A stretch of DNA of 64,000 nt, from positions 3,875,988 through 3,939,987 of the forward strand of contig JACGCM010000779.1 of the NCBI GenBank assembly GCA_014058105.1, read 5' to 3'. Below the pieces are notes generated by a model. The model was not told the origin of the DNA. It saw only the letters and a list, made by a program, of their open reading frames with translations, and made no database searches. Position 1 is the stretch's first letter; every line of letters begins with the position of its first letter. The DNA comes from Kingdonia uniflora (lineage: Eukaryota > Streptophyta > Magnoliopsida > Ranunculales > Circaeasteraceae). The translations under genes were made by a program, and so were the position numbers. Below are positions 1 to 12,000 of the stretch, piece after piece.

Positions 1-467
1 ATAACATGATTATTGAAGATAAGCATCATGTCATGCTTCTTTAGGACTTGCGTCCAATTTCCAGAGGTACATCACATAAGAAATAAAAAGATTGATTCTT
101 AGAATTCGAGGAAACAAATTAATATGTTTCAGAATTAAGCAGATGGACACTCTGCTCAGAAGTACAGTGTTATGTCAAGACTCAAGAACCCATTTCACAC
201 GGATTCTTGAGGCCTAGTCTGGATTCTTCAATCAGTGCTTCAAATTTCTCCGTTTGTACATAGTAAAAGTAGAAGAAAAAGAAGAGACATCAAATCTAAT
301 AACGCAGTACTGATACACCGTTCCAGATTTCTAGCATATTGGTTATTTGGTTTTTACGGTGGTATCGGGAAGACCAGACAAAAATACATCGCCAGGCATG
401 ATCAGTTGACCAACATTTTCAACTCTACCTCATCATAGGCTCAGCTAAAGTTTACAAAAAGAAAACA
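1..467. other. downstream flank of first ATL gene
   Basis: No gene is seen here. The stretch resembles the DNA 3' of the other ATL copies (about 2340-2550, 4370-4550 and 6810-7010), sharing phrases such as the 'tgccaggcat' and 'ttgaccaacattt' words. It is therefore the distal part of the tandem-duplicated unit. Confidence 0.5.
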
Positions 468-1178
468 CTAAACATCAAGCCGACTAGAATTCGGCTTATT
501 GATCCCTTGGACTGCAGAATCTCTATCCCCTTCTACTACAAAAGAGAGCGAAGTTTCCTCCTCAGGAATCCCATCATCCAAATTTGACATGGGTTCAATC
601 AACCTCGAAGCAACAGGACTGTAAGAGTCGACACGATCACGACAAAGGGGGCAATCTGTAAGCAATTTAAGCCAAGTATCAATACACGTGAGGTGAAATG
701 CGTGTACACAATAAGGCAAGATTCGGAGATTGTCATCTTCCTGGAACTCATATAGGCAGACTGAACATTTGATAGATTCGACTACACCGTCTCCCTTCTT
801 GTACTTGCACACAGGTATTGAATTAATGAAGGACATTTCGAGACCCTTGGAATTAACAGTGATGGGCCTCGCAGGCTCAATGGGGTTGGTGTGGCTATTG
901 GCTTCATGGATATAGATTACTGAGGGAAGGCTCGGATGTTGGCCACGTGATTTGTTGAAGCTTGAGTATTTCGAGAAAATCATACAACACGTAGCGATAA
1001 GTACTAAAGAGCAACATAAGGTTGCTATTGTGATCAATACAAGAGATTGGACTGAAGTTGGGGGTGGAGGAGGAGGATATTGATATCTTTCAAGAGGAAG
1101 AGGAGCCAAATAAAAAGGTTTGCAACCAGGAATACAATCGTCACACAACGGCGAACAATATACAGTTCCAGACGCCAT
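468..1178 (-). CDS. ATL-type RING-H2 E3 ubiquitin ligase (copy a1)
   Basis: This is an intact single-exon 236-codon gene. In order it has a Cys-rich N-terminus (Cys8, 12, 15, 19), a proline run (35-40), one hydrophobic membrane segment (about 46-68), a GLD-like motif ([20 protein letters not shown], 112-131), and a canonical RING-H2 finger with ligands C138, C141, C157, H159, H162, C165, C176 and C179. ATL proteins are membrane-anchored E3 ligases that pass ubiquitin from an E2 to targets, often in defence or hormone responses. The GLD-to-RING spacing and the KYKKGDG stretch recall the ATL51/ATL52 subgroup (inference). Introns are usually absent in ATL genes, as here. It is the first unit of a tandem array. 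The substrate cannot be told from sequence. Confidence 0.9.
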   Translation of the reverse strand: MASGTVYCSPLCDDCIPGCKPFYLAPLPLERYQYPPPPPPTSVQSLVLITIATLCCSLVLIATCCMIFSKYSSFNKSRGQHPSLPSVIYIHEANSHTNPIEPARPITVNSKGLEMSFINSIPVCKYKKGDGVVESIKCSVCLYEFQEDDNLRILPYCVHAFHLTCIDTWLKLLTDCPLCRDRVDSYSPVASRLIEPMSNLDDGIPEEETSLSFVVEGDRDSAVQGINKPNSSRLDV

Positions 1179-2559
1179 TTTGAGGGAGAGAAGCTAAAAA
1201 AGATAACCCTTGAATTAGACAAGGCTATTTTCCCTGAGCAAGTTCCAGTGGACGTGATGTTACAGACAAAATTGTCTGGGCAACATTGCCTTAGATGAAA
1301 CTGATGCTGGAAGAGAAAGAAAGATACGCTCTTATCTTATCTAACAAGGTTCTTTTGTTGCATTCTTTCATTTCGCTTTCAACCATCGACCATCACAAGG
1401 ATGTTCTCTGTTTGATTCGAAGTCAAAATAATTTATTTCTATATTTTTTTTCTTGGAATCAGGAGTGTTCATAACTTTTCATCACATACCCAACAACTTT
1501 GATGGGGCATGCAACCAACCTTGCAGTGGGAACATTCTGTTTAGTGTAGAACTGTCAGTAAAACAGGCTAATAGAGGCACATGGGAATTATCAATGGAAA
1601 TGACCTGCATGAGAAGCCAAACTCGAGTTGACTTCACGGAATATCAGACACATCTGTAATAAGAAAAAAAATCTTATATGGAACATTTGTTCCAGTTTTT
1701 TCAGAGTCTGCAAAAAATAGACAATTGATGATTACAAAGGAGCCTTTTTGTTGGAGGCATTCAGTTTCCTCCAACATATATTTGTGACTGTATGTGGATA
1801 TTTACACTCATTTGAAGTGGGTGTTGAATTAAGTTCCTAGTTTCTAGAGAAACATCTGGAAAAGTTAATTACTCTTAAGAGTTAAGAGGAAAACAGAAAA
1901 CAGTTCATTCCTAGAATTTGAAGAGAACATCTAGGACTTTTACCAAGAAGCAAGATTGCTGCAGAGGGAAGTATACGAGATGTAGCCACTTCGAGGAGTG
2001 GGGAAATATGGGCGTTGAAAGAACATGTTCTTTAAAGAAAGCTAATAAAATACACTAGGGCGCGCTATCTTACTTGGCATGCCTTAGCCAGCAGCCTGCA
2101 CTAGTGTAAGAAGTCATCTTCAAACTTTCTGCCAGAACTTTTATTTCAAGTGTGGCATGAGTTTAAGTTTGCCACTAGTTTTCCTATATTCCAGGTGCTA
2201 CCGTGCTAGTACTAAGCCAGTTTCCAGTGATTTCAGGGTTAGTTGACCAACATTTTCAGCTCTACCTCACCAAAAGCCTTAACTAAAGTTCGCAAAAGAA
2301 AAAGAAAAAAAACAGTAACTAAACATCAGGGTGACTAGGTGTGGATTCTTCAATCAGTGCTTCAAGAAACGTCATATTTAATAATGCAATACTCATATTC
2401 CTGGCATAGTGGTAATCAACGGTATTGGAAGATCTTCTGACAAACATAAATTGCCAGGCATGGTTAGTTGACCAACATTTCCCACTCCACCTCACCAAAA
2501 GCCTTAACTAAAGTGCTCAAAAAAAACAAAAAAAAAACAGTAACTAAACATCAGAGTGA
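1179..2559. other. spacer with duplicated ATL flanks
   Basis: There is no intact gene. About 1660-1860 matches 3930-4110, the 5' region of the second ATL type (b-type), so the b-type gene of this unit seems to have been lost with its upstream DNA kept. About 2240-2335 and 2460-2560 are two copies of the same ATL 3' flank (both carry 'aaaagccttaactaaag'), a local duplication. Confidence 0.5.
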
Positions 2560-3272
2560 CTATTTTGGCTTATGGATTCCTTGGACCGTGGAATCTCTAC
2601 CCCCTTCTATTACCATAGAGAGCACAGTTTCCTCTGCGGGAAAGCTCATTATTCAAATTTGAAAATAGGTTTCAATCAACCTCGAAGCAACAGGATTGTA
2701 GAAGTCAACACAATCACGACAAAGGGGCCAATCCATATGCAATTGAAGCCAAGTATCAATACACGTGAGGTGAAATACGTGTATACAATTAGGCAGGATT
2801 CAGAGATTGTCATCTTCCTGGAACTCATAGAGGCAAACCGAACAATCAGTAGCCTCGACTAAATCATCTCCCTTCTTGTACTTGTACACCGTGATTGAAT
2901 TAATGAAGGACAATTCGATACCCTTGGAAATAGCAGGCTCTATGGGGTTCGTGTGGCTAATGCCTTTGTGAATATAGATTACTGGAGAAGTGACAGAAGG
3001 GTTCGAGTCTTGGCTATGTGAGCTGTTAGAGGCGGAGTGGATTTTTGAGAACATCGTGCAACAGGTAATGAGAAGTATGAAAGAGCAACCGAAGGTAGCT
3101 ATTGCGACAAATGGAATTGAAGTTGGTGGTGATGGAGGAGGATATTCATAGTTTCTAAGAGTATCAGAAGGTAAAGGAGGAAGAGGAGCCAAATAAAAAA
3201 GTTTGCAACCAGGAATACAATTGTCACACAACGGCGAACAATATAAAGTTCGAGGCGGCCCAGAGATTCCAT
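2560..3272 (-). pseudogene. ATL-type RING-H2 pseudogene (copy a2)
   Basis: This copy is colinear with the intact ATL genes at 468-1178 and 4550-5290 but carries three lesions. A one-base loss lies in the first dozen codons, so the ATG at 3272 is out of frame with the body. A TGA stop at about 2797-2799 replaces the Arg codon of the LRILP stretch between the second and third zinc ligands. The seventh zinc ligand is changed (CPLC read as WPLC). The proline run, membrane segment and first RING cysteines are still readable at 2800-3231. It is very unlikely to make a working E3 ligase. Confidence 0.85.
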
Positions 3273-3661
3273 ATCGAGAGATAGAAGCTAAGAAGATAGT
3301 CCTATCTTTGGTTAGAGAAGGTTAATTTTCTTGAGTGAGTTCAAGGTGATTTTAGAGACAATAATCTCCGGGGAACATAGTTATCAAACAAGATTCTTTT
3401 GTTTCATTCTTTTATATCGTTTTCAACCATCGACTACCACAAGGATTTTTGGTCAATTAATTTCATAGATGCATCAAGTTCAAAATTTGTCATCACTTAC
3501 CCAACAACTTCGCAGTCCGAATATTATGCTTAGTGTCAAACTGCCAGGGAAATTTACTAATGAAGGCATATACAGATTACACTAGGTTGTATGGCTTGTA
3601 CCACAATCAGGCTGCGATTCTCAAAATGGGTATTGGCTGATGAGGGTCACCGCTCTAGATT

Positions 3662-3865
3662 TCACATGCTAGAATTATCAATTAATCTGATTTTCAAGAA
3701 TATGAGGTAGCAACTAACAACTGCAAATGAGATGCCAAATGTAAGGATGCAGGTTAAACCAATGAAGTGGAGAGGGTTTTGGTGAGGCGGATGATGAGGA
3801 TAAAGAGGCGGAGGAGGATGAAGATCACAAGGAACAGAACAAGGCAAAACTGTCCTCCAATACAT
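3662..3865 (-). pseudogene. ATL b-type 5' fragment
   Basis: An open frame of 67 codons starts at ATG 3865. It has a His/Pro-rich N-terminus and one hydrophobic segment, then stops before any RING. The same segment recurs at about 6000-6224, where a degraded RING follows, so this is the N-terminal remnant of a second ATL paralogue type (b) that alternates with the a-type genes. Homology to the 6-kb copy continues past the stop to about 3600, then ends without a RING. Confidence 0.65.
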
Positions 3866-3867
3866 AT

Positions 3868-3889
3868 CAGAGAGAGAGAGAGAGAGATA
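3868..3889. repeat. (GA)n microsatellite
   Basis: A short GA dinucleotide run just upstream of the b-type fragment start. A longer GA tract lies at the same relative place in the 6.2-kb copy. Confidence 0.8.
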
Positions 3890-4549
3890 TTACCTCTTCC
3901 TATCTAAACTGATGATTAAACATTGTTGGTGTAAGAAAAAAATTCTTATATAAAACTCTTGTTCTTTTTCTTCTGAAAATGCAAAAAACAGATGGTCGAC
4001 GATTACAAAGGACTCTTTGGCATTCAATTTCCTCCAACATATGCTTGAAACTGTGCATGGACACACTCATTTGAAGTGGGTGTTGAATTAAGTTCCTAAT
4101 GTGATCATAACACACCAATTTCTACAGACAGATACGTCAGGAGGGGGGAGGGGGGAAGAGACCATCTACGACTTTTACCAAAAAGCGAGATTGTAGCACC
4201 CCTCTTTTTCTTTTCTCTGTTTCACTTCCCCTTACTGTAAGCAGATGTTCGCTCCCTCGGAAGAAGTAAAACTGACATGTCTAAGAAATTATTTATCTAT
4301 GGCCAACAGGCGTCTAGTGTGAATTCTAAAATCAGTACTTTAGATATATTTGCTTAGACATAGAAGTAGTAAAGGAAAAGATTGTGCTTAATAAGTGCTG
4401 ATACAATGTTTTCAGATTCCTAACATATTGGTTATCAACGGTATCGGAAAACCTTGGGGAAAAAATTGCCAGGCATGGTCATTGACAAACATTTCCACCT
4501 CTAGCTCACCACAAGACTGGATTAAAGTTTGCAAACAATGAAGTAGTAA
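3890..4549. other. intergenic spacer in ATL array
   Basis: Holds the b-type upstream region (about 3930-4110, repeated at 1660-1860) and the 3' flank of copy a3. No gene seen. Confidence 0.5.
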
Positions 4550-5290
4550 CTAAACATCAGGGTGACTAGAATTTGGCATATTGACCCGCTGATCTGCAGA
4601 GCCCCTACCCCCTTCTATTACAATAGAAAGTCTAGTTTCCTCCCCAGGAATCCCATTATCCAAACTTGATATGGGTTCAATCAACCTCGAAGCAACAAAA
4701 GGATTGTAAGAGTCGACACGATCACGACAAAGAGGACAATCTATGTGCAATTTAAGCCAAGTATCAATACACGTGAGGTGAAACGCGTGCATGCAATTAG
4801 GCAGGATTCGGAGATTTTCATTTTCCTGGAACTCATAGAGGCAGACCAAACATTCAGTAGCTTCAACTAAACCGTCTCCCTTCTTGTACTTGCACACCGG
4901 TATTGAATTAATAAAGGACAATTCGAGACCCTTAGAATCAGCTTTGATGGGTCTTATAGACGCAATGGAGTTGGTGTGGATATTGCCTTCAAGGATATAC
5001 ATTACTGCGGAAGGGTGCGGATGTTGGTTATATGAGTTGTTGAAGCTTGAGCGGAATTTCGAGAAAATCATGTAACAGGTACCAATAACCAAGAAAGAGC
5101 CACCGAAGGTAGCTAAAGTCATCGACACGAGAAATGGGATTGGAGCTGGTGGCGGTGGAGGAGGATATTGATAGTCATGAATAGGAGGTAAAAGAGGACT
5201 AGGAGCCAAATAAAAAGGTTTGCAACCAGGAATACAATCATTACACCCAGGCAGACAATATACAGCTCCAGGGGGCCCCGGAGACACCAT
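4550..5290 (-). CDS. ATL-type RING-H2 E3 ubiquitin ligase (copy a3)
   Basis: An intact intronless gene of 246 codons starting at ATG 5290. It has an N-terminal Cys cluster (12, 16, 19, 23), a proline run at 43-48, a membrane segment at about 53-76, a GLD-like motif at 121-140, and a complete RING-H2 finger at 147-188 (C147, C150, C166, H168, H171, C174, C185, C188). It is a close paralogue of the gene at 468-1178, slightly longer at the N-terminus. The expected role is a membrane-bound E3 ubiquitin ligase of the ATL family, with substrate unknown. Upstream DNA at 5325-5560 matches the upstream regions of the other copies, so promoters were duplicated together with the coding parts. Confidence 0.9.
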   Translation of the reverse strand: MVSPGPPGAVYCLPGCNDCIPGCKPFYLAPSPLLPPIHDYQYPPPPPPAPIPFLVSMTLATFGGSFLVIGTCYMIFSKFRSSFNNSYNQHPHPSAVMYILEGNIHTNSIASIRPIKADSKGLELSFINSIPVCKYKKGDGLVEATECLVCLYEFQENENLRILPNCMHAFHLTCIDTWLKLHIDCPLCRDRVDSYNPFVASRLIEPISSLDNGIPGEETRLSIVIEGGRGSADQRVNMPNSSHPDV

Positions 5291-5707
5291 ATCGAGCTAT
5301 AGAAGCTAAAAAAATAAGCTGGAAGTGATTTTAGAGAAAATAATCTCTTGGGAACATTGCTTTAATTTAAAAAACTTGCTGGAAAAAGAAAGATACTCTC
5401 TTATCAAACAAGGTTCTTTTATTGCATTCTTTCATTTCGTTTTCAACCATCGACTATCACAAGGATGTTCTCTGTTTGATTCTAAGCCAATTAATTTCTT
5501 TATGTACTTATCTTTTATTGGAATCAGGGGTTCACCAAGTTCGTAATTTGTCATCACTTGCCCGACTACTCCGTTGGGGAACCTCTACCAACCTTGCAAT
5601 CCGAACATTCTGTTTAGTGTCAAAATGTCAGTGAAATGGACAATAGAGGCATATATGGTTTATCAATTACCAATGACCAAGCATGAGAAGCCGAACTCGA
5701 AGTGGCT

Positions 5708-6224
5708 TTACCAAATCTCAGGTAAGAACTCGAAGTGATTATGCAATTTTAACCAAGTATCAATACACGAGGCATGAAATGCGGGGACACTGTTAGGCAG
5801 GATGCAGAGATTTCCATCTGCCTGGAAGGCCGAAACTCGGAGACATATAGAACACTCTGTCACTTCAACTAAACTGTCTCCCCTTAACACTTGCATGTAG
5901 AAATGGAAGTAATGAAGGATTGATTGAGACCCCTAGAGTTTATGTTGATGATCGATATCGTTGAGCCACAACCGGGCGGAAATTCTCAAAATGGGTATTG
6001 GCTGATGAGAGCTGCAGCTCTAAATTTTCTCCTCTAGACTTAATACTAAGTAAGCTGATTATTACGAATATGAGAGAGAAAATTATGACAAGTGCAAACG
6101 AGATGCCGAAGGTAATGAGGCTGATTAAACTGATGAAGTGGAGAGGGTTTTGATGAAGATAAATTGGCGGAGAAGGGTGATCAGGAGGGAGACAATGCCC
6201 TGTCCTCTTCCAGCTCCACTACAT
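5708..6224 (-). pseudogene. ATL b-type RING-H2 pseudogene
   Basis: Reading from 6224, the second codon is TAG. The frame then gives a Pro/His-rich stretch and a hydrophobic segment to about 6030, and a RING remnant at 5708-5896. The RING keeps C-x2-C and the [11 protein letters not shown] part, but the third ligand (PNC) reads PNS, the next (CxH) reads as Pro, and the last Cys pair is missing. It matches the fragment at 3662-3865 in its 5' half. It is a dead copy of the second ATL paralogue type. Confidence 0.75.
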
Positions 6225-6227
6225 ACC

Positions 6228-6241
6228 GGCAGGCAGGCAGG

Positions 6242-6277
<36 letters not shown>

Positions 6278-6281
6278 CTCT
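6228..6281. repeat. compound microsatellite (GGCA)n(CA)n(GA)n
   Basis: Consecutive GGCA, CA and GA runs just upstream of the b-type pseudogene, at the same relative position as the GA run near 3870. Confidence 0.9.
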
Positions 6282-7034
6282 TCCTCTCTAAAGTGAGTAT
6301 TATACATTGATGGTCTCTACTAACATGAAGAAAAGAAACTGAAATGTCAGATAACCCATTTCTAGGTGGGGTTTGGATGAACACACAACCTATTTCTCCT
6401 AAATGAAGAAAACAAAGGTAGGAAGAACGTAAAATATGAGATGGGTGACTGAAAGAAAATAGTGCAAGTAAATCAGAGACAAGTCATTTATAGAGAAAAT
6501 ACGGAATATAACCACAGAGAAGGGGGGGATAGATGGCCATTGAAAGGACACAGCCTTTGAACAAATCTATTAACATAACACTAGGGAATCCCATTCACTT
6601 CGCGTGCCTTGGCCAGCAATCTGTGGAGTAGGATGTCGTCTTCTAATTAATGAAAATTGTCTACTACAACTTTTGCTCCAAGTCTGTCTTAGTAAAAGTC
6701 AGTTTTTGGTGTTTTCAGGCACAAAAGAAGAAGAAGAAAATGTTATAAACTACAGGTGCCTATTGTGTATTTCATAATCAGTACTTTACATATTGCTTAT
6801 AAATGGAAAAGTAGAAAAAGAAAACGTTGTATGTAATAACGCAGTACTGAATCTACTGATACACATTTTCATATTCCTGGCATATTGGTGATCGACGGTA
6901 TTGGAACACCTTTCGGCAAAAATAAATTGCCAGGCATAATCAGTTGACCAATATTTTTCCAGCTCTAGATATCCAGAAAGTTTGCAAAAAAAGAAGTAAC
7001 CACTAAACATCAGGCAAACTAGAATTCGGCTTAT
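6282..7034. other. intergenic spacer in ATL array
   Basis: No gene seen. The right part (about 6810-7030) is the 3' flank of ATL copy a4 and resembles flanks of the other copies. Confidence 0.5.
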
Positions 7035-7049
7035 AGATCTCTTGGGCTG

Positions 7050-7156
7050 ACCAACGAGGGGCTTGCTCAGTTGGTAGGGCTAGTGCTTGGAAAATGAAAA
7101 CCAAGAGGTCCTGGGATCAAATTCCCACAAACAGCTTCCAACTCAAAAAAAATAAA
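7050..7156 (+). mobile_element. tRNA-derived SINE with target-site duplication
   Basis: A 107-bp insertion carries an RNA polymerase III A-box-like stretch (gctcagttggtag, about 7073-7085), a B-box-like stretch (ggatcaaattcc) some 35 bp later, and an A-rich 3' tail. Its flanks, 7035-7049 (AGATCTCTTGGGCTG) and 7157-7171 (AGATCTGTTGAACTG), are an imperfect 15-bp target-site duplication. The intact ATL paralogues lack the insert at this point. It is an old SINE that landed in the 3' coding end of ATL copy a4. Confidence 0.8.
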
Positions 7157-7837
7157 AGATCTGTTGAACTGCAGAATCCCTGCCCCCTTCTATTACAATA
7201 GAGATCTGAGGTTCTTCCCCAGGATTACCATCATTCAAGTTAGATGGTTCAGTCAATGTCGAAGCAACAACAGGATTGTAAGAGTCAACCCGGTCACGAC
7301 AAAGAGGGCAATCTGCATGCAATTTATGCCAAATATCGATACAGTTGAGGTGAAAAGTGTGTACGCAATTAGGCAGGATTCGTAGATTGTCATCTTCCTG
7401 ATATTCATAGAGGCAAACTGCACACTCACTAGCTCCAGCTAAACCGTCTCCCTTCTTATACTTGAACACCGGAATTGAATTAATGAAGGACAGCTCGAGA
7501 CCCTTGGAATTAGCACTGATGGTTTTTCCAGGCCCAATTTGGTTGGTGTGGTTATTGCCCTCATCAGGGGAAGGGCTCGGATATTGGCCACGTAAGTTGT
7601 TGCAGCTTGAGTGTTTCGGGAAAATCAAGCAACATGTAGCGATAAGTAAGAAAGAGCAACCAAATGTAGCTATTGTGATCAATACCATAAATTGGATTGA
7701 AGTTGGTGGTGGAGGAGGATATAGTTTTCAAAATGAGGTAAAGGAGGAAGAGGAGGTAAAGTTATGCAATCAGGAACACATCCTCCCATACACTCTGGTG
7801 GACAATATACAGGTTCATACGGCCCCGGAGGTGCCAT
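7143..7837 (-). pseudogene. ATL-type RING-H2 gene, damaged (copy a4)
   Basis: The expected start is ATG 7837. Compared with copies a1-a3, a loss of about 4 bp just before the proline run (near 7730) shifts the frame. From ATG 7688 a 181-codon frame resumes, covering the membrane segment, the GLD-like motif and a RING-H2 finger with all eight ligands. At the 3' end the SINE at 7050-7156 replaces the normal C-terminus with a few SINE-coded residues. A shortened protein starting at 7688 is possible because the membrane segment and RING are both kept, but loss of the Cys/Pro N-terminus makes pseudogene the safer call. Confidence 0.75.
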
Positions 7838-9020
7838 TGAGAGAAAGAGGGTGGCCATGCCTTCAGATTCTAAATGTTATTTGTTCTTGAGTAAGTTCAC
7901 TTCTATTGTATAACACCGGGAAGTGATGGTAGAGACAATTATCCTCTGGAAACATTGTTTTAGATGAAACTGATGTGAGAGAAATCCTGAGAAACATTGT
8001 TAGTATAAAAGAAGTTTATTCTATTATATAACAAGGTCTATTTTGTTCCATTCTTTCATTTCGCTTTAAACCATCAACTATTACAAAGATTTTCTTTGTT
8101 TGATTCTAAGTCAATTAGTTTCTTGCTGTTCTTGTTTTTTTAGTTCACCGGGTTCATAATTTGTCATCACTCTTCCCACAATTCTATTGAGCCATTACAA
8201 GCCCTACATTCTGCAAGTTATGTTCAAGTCGGGATAATTTCTGGTGGACATCACACGTTGGTGGTGGTGGGCGTCAACCGTTGCACAAAACTCCGTTAAT
8301 GCAAAGTCAATTAGTTGAAAAATGTATTAACCAACTGAATGAATTGGAGGTACAAATATTTATATTGTCCCCCTCAACATTGGAGAAGATACAGTAAAAT
8401 ATGTGTATGATGGGTTTAGAGGTGGTTCCCTCTGATATTTTTGTTTATGTTAACAGTATTTTTAATTGGAGCCCGATGTTCTTACTTGGTGGGTCTTTAA
8501 CACGACATAAATGATTTGAGTCAGAAGTTTTATACATGTATTTGTAGAAAATAGAATTGAAGAAACGCGACTTTAAGATACATTGACCCCACATATAAAC
8601 AGCCATGTATGCATCCTTTACATTTATTTCAGTACTTGTGCTAACGATACCAAACACTCCTACCACGATTGTTTTCTCTTCTATGATTGAACCCATTTAA
8701 CCATTTCTACTTTCACTTCTATGATTGTACCCATTTAATCATTTCTACTGTCTAGTACGTAACATGTATGTAAATAAGGACACGCAAACAACTTGTAATT
8801 AAACTGAACCAAGGCCCGTCATAATTTTCAATATGGAACAAGTTCTCAAAATTGTTTGGGCTAAGTGCCATAGATAAATAATTCCTGGATAACATAGAAA
8901 CTAGAACAAAGATCACCTGGATGCTTGGAGAAGATGATAGGGATCCAAAGATCAAACAAGTATGCTATTAGCACCTCAACCCTATTTTGAACTATCTGCC
9001 GTAGATCAGAGACCTTAAAG
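7838..9020. other. intergenic region between ATL array and lumazine synthase
   Basis: About 7900-8180 is the duplicated ATL upstream region (compare 1250-1440, 3340-3500 and 5325-5560). The remainder up to the lumazine synthase stop shows no gene I can support. The part next to 9020 should hold that gene's 3' UTR. Confidence 0.5.
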
Positions 9021-12000
9021 CTACTGCTTTAGATGGTGTTCAAACAATGAAGCCATTTCAATCTGCAGCAAACAAAAAAGCCATGAACTAATCATCCAAG
9101 AAAAGAACCGACACTATAGGCATACCACCTTGATATTTTCCACACATTTTTAAATTATCGAGCAATGGTTCATTTAATTTATATGCAAAATATCTTTTTG
9201 GTGAAATAAACAGTTTGAGAAGGTTCAACTATTTGAAATGAACTTTTAGATTCACAGGTTTGTGTTTGACATTTTTTTCTGTATATTGAACACAATTGCA
9301 ATAGAGTTCATATATATCATGTCGATATCCACAAGCCTCAGTTGAAAATTTACAGTTAATGGTACTCAATAGGATAATAAACTTACAGCTGTTAGAGCAG
9401 TCTCAGCACCTTTATTTCCAGCTTTACCACCTGCCCGATTTAGAGCCTGACCATGTCATAAAACAGAAATAAGATTCGTCAGATGGAGAATACGTCTTGT
9501 ATGATAAATGTTACAAACTAACTATAATGACTGCAAAATCAGTCCAGATATATAAAAAGCTAATGAAAACTTGGTCCCATGATGTGGACCACAAATTTTG
9601 TTGATCTTGTTAGAAGAAGAGAAACTAGAAGCATGGTAAAGCTGAGGTAACAAAGACAACTTCTGAATTAATGGGTATTTAATAAAAAATTGCAGATCGT
9701 AGGTTTACCTGGTCCATGTCTTCACAGGTCAAAACACCAAATACGCATGGGACTCCTGCAATAACAGAAAGAAAGAAAAAATATATCTAAACTTGTCTTT
9801 CACGACCAGACCTAGAGGCTCTTATGAATTACTAACGTTAAGACATATGCATAAGACAACAAATTCTAATTACAAATCAAATGCAGATTCTGGAAGTGTT
9901 TGCCTTGCGGGATACACCATTCTAAATACCAAAAAAATAAACCTCCTTTGAAGAAATGTTTTAATCAAATAAGTCAACACAAAACAAGGCAAAACCATTA
10001 TTTAGTAAACTTTTCCAGAAGAATGGCAAAAAACGAAATCATGGAAACCTATTTTTTCCTTGTTCAGTTTGACATGAGAAAATGAAGAAAATTTATAAAT
10101 ATGCTTAGTAACGTGAGACATTTGGGGTTTAGGGTTCAAAGCAACAAATATGTCAACTCGCTAGTTTTTCTCTATTTCATTATTTCAACTCTCTCCCAAC
10201 TTTTTCCGCCATGTCTCTCTATATTTTCTGTACTGTACTTTGTCACTCTAGTTTTTTCTCTTTTAAATCCATTTCTAGAAGTTCTCTTTTGATTACCATT
10301 CTACATTTTCTCCATAGATTTCCTATCTACTTCTCTATTGGTGCTTCCACTCATGATTTCCTCTTTGGAATTCCCACTTATCAATCAAATGTTTAATTCT
10401 TAAACTTCTGTATACCTATGTAGTTCACTTTCTAATCTCTCAGCATTTTACTTCTAGGTATTCTCTTTATATAGATTCTCTCGCAAGATATACTCAGTTT
10501 TCTGCCCACCAGATTCCTCCCTTAGCATTTTTTTTTTCTTTCCCTATGATCTCCAGCTCGAAGAGTTTTAAGGTTAGATAATTTAAGACAGAGCAAAAGG
10601 AAACTCAACATCCAAATTTATGAAAATGAAGTTGATTTTCATTTGCTTTTAGCCAAATGCGGAAACAAATTTCTTCTCCCTGGTCCTAAAAGACCAAACA
10701 CAATTTTCTTTTATTCAGGGGTTATGTTCTCCTTTCCTTCATCCTCCACAAACCAAACACACCCTACAAGTCTATAACCACTTAGGTTCAAGTATGAAAT
10801 AAATAATCACCTAGTTTTTAAGGAAACCCGTACAAAATCATAGCTTGATAACCGCAAACAATGCTAAGGGCGATCCAATATTGTCAGTAGTTCCTTATAG
10901 CAAGGAAAATAAAATAGATTTGACACAGTAAAAGACAAGCATCCTTGTAAAAGACTAACCTGAACTTAGACCCGCTGAAAGTACTCCAGATGCAGCCGAA
11001 TTAGCGACGGCATCATAGTGCGAAGTATCACCTCTTATCTACCATCAAGCAAACTTGGCCTTAGGACAAGGCAATCACAAAGCATATAATTGGCCGCAAG
11101 AATAAAAATAGTCACAAAACTCCCTAATTGGGTGAAGCATATTATAACATCTCTTTTACAGGACAATTACAAAGTAGTTAACTCATAAATAATAAACTAC
11201 TGCACATGAAAGGAAATAAATCCAAAAAGTTAGCCTAGTTCTGAATATCAAGACAGTATTTGAAATTATTTACTTTAGGAAGTGGGGCATGTACACGTGA
11301 AAGGGACCAATTAACAGAATAGATAAATATCCATATCCGCCTCCTCGATAAGTCTTCAATCAATATCCGTACCTACTCCAGTCACAACCCATATTGAAAA
11401 ATAGTGCATCATTGATGGGTTTATCATATCTTTTCCATTGCATTTCTACGATAAAGGTATGATGTATAATCCCTTCACCATTGATCAAAATATACCTTGG
11501 GTCTCAATTTAACTCCAAATAAAAATTTTAAAGAACGAAATGTAGTCTTCAATATCCAGCGGACCCATATAAGATACTTCCACAGGATGAACCCGGGCAT
11601 TATCTCATTTTACCTTCAAATGAGAGATTCTTACAGAATAGGATACAGTCTTCAAACTCCAGTGGAACAGTTGTAACGACCCCCTAAGCTAACAACTGAC
11701 GAGTATTGGTCCTCATGTCCAGGCCAGTACCTACCAGAGACTTTTTGTTATATTTTGGGAAGTTTTTGACGGTCAAAGACTGATAAAATAAGGTAATACA
11801 GTGTTTCATATTAAAAAAATTGCTGTGGTCGTTTGCACGCGCATAAGGGGACTATATAAACAAATTCTTACACTTCATTAAAGATATATCATGTTTTAAA
11901 TCACAGTAGAGAGAGAGATGGCGGTTGTGTTATAGTCGACAACAAAAATCAGAGAAATTTGAAGCGAAATCGGAAGGAAAGATAAGAGAGTTATATACCA

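Noticed and set aside
7070..7125. tRNA gene on the plus strand
   Set aside because: A- and B-box-like stretches are present but no cloverleaf can be folded, and target-site duplications with an A-rich tail show a SINE.
8445..8955. Two short minus-strand frames downstream of lumazine synthase
   Set aside because: No similarity or coding signature. Probably 3' flank.
10101..10396. Small membrane protein genes in intron 5 of lumazine synthase
   Set aside because: The hydrophobic frames come from T-rich intron DNA in two overlapping frames, with no start context or similarity.
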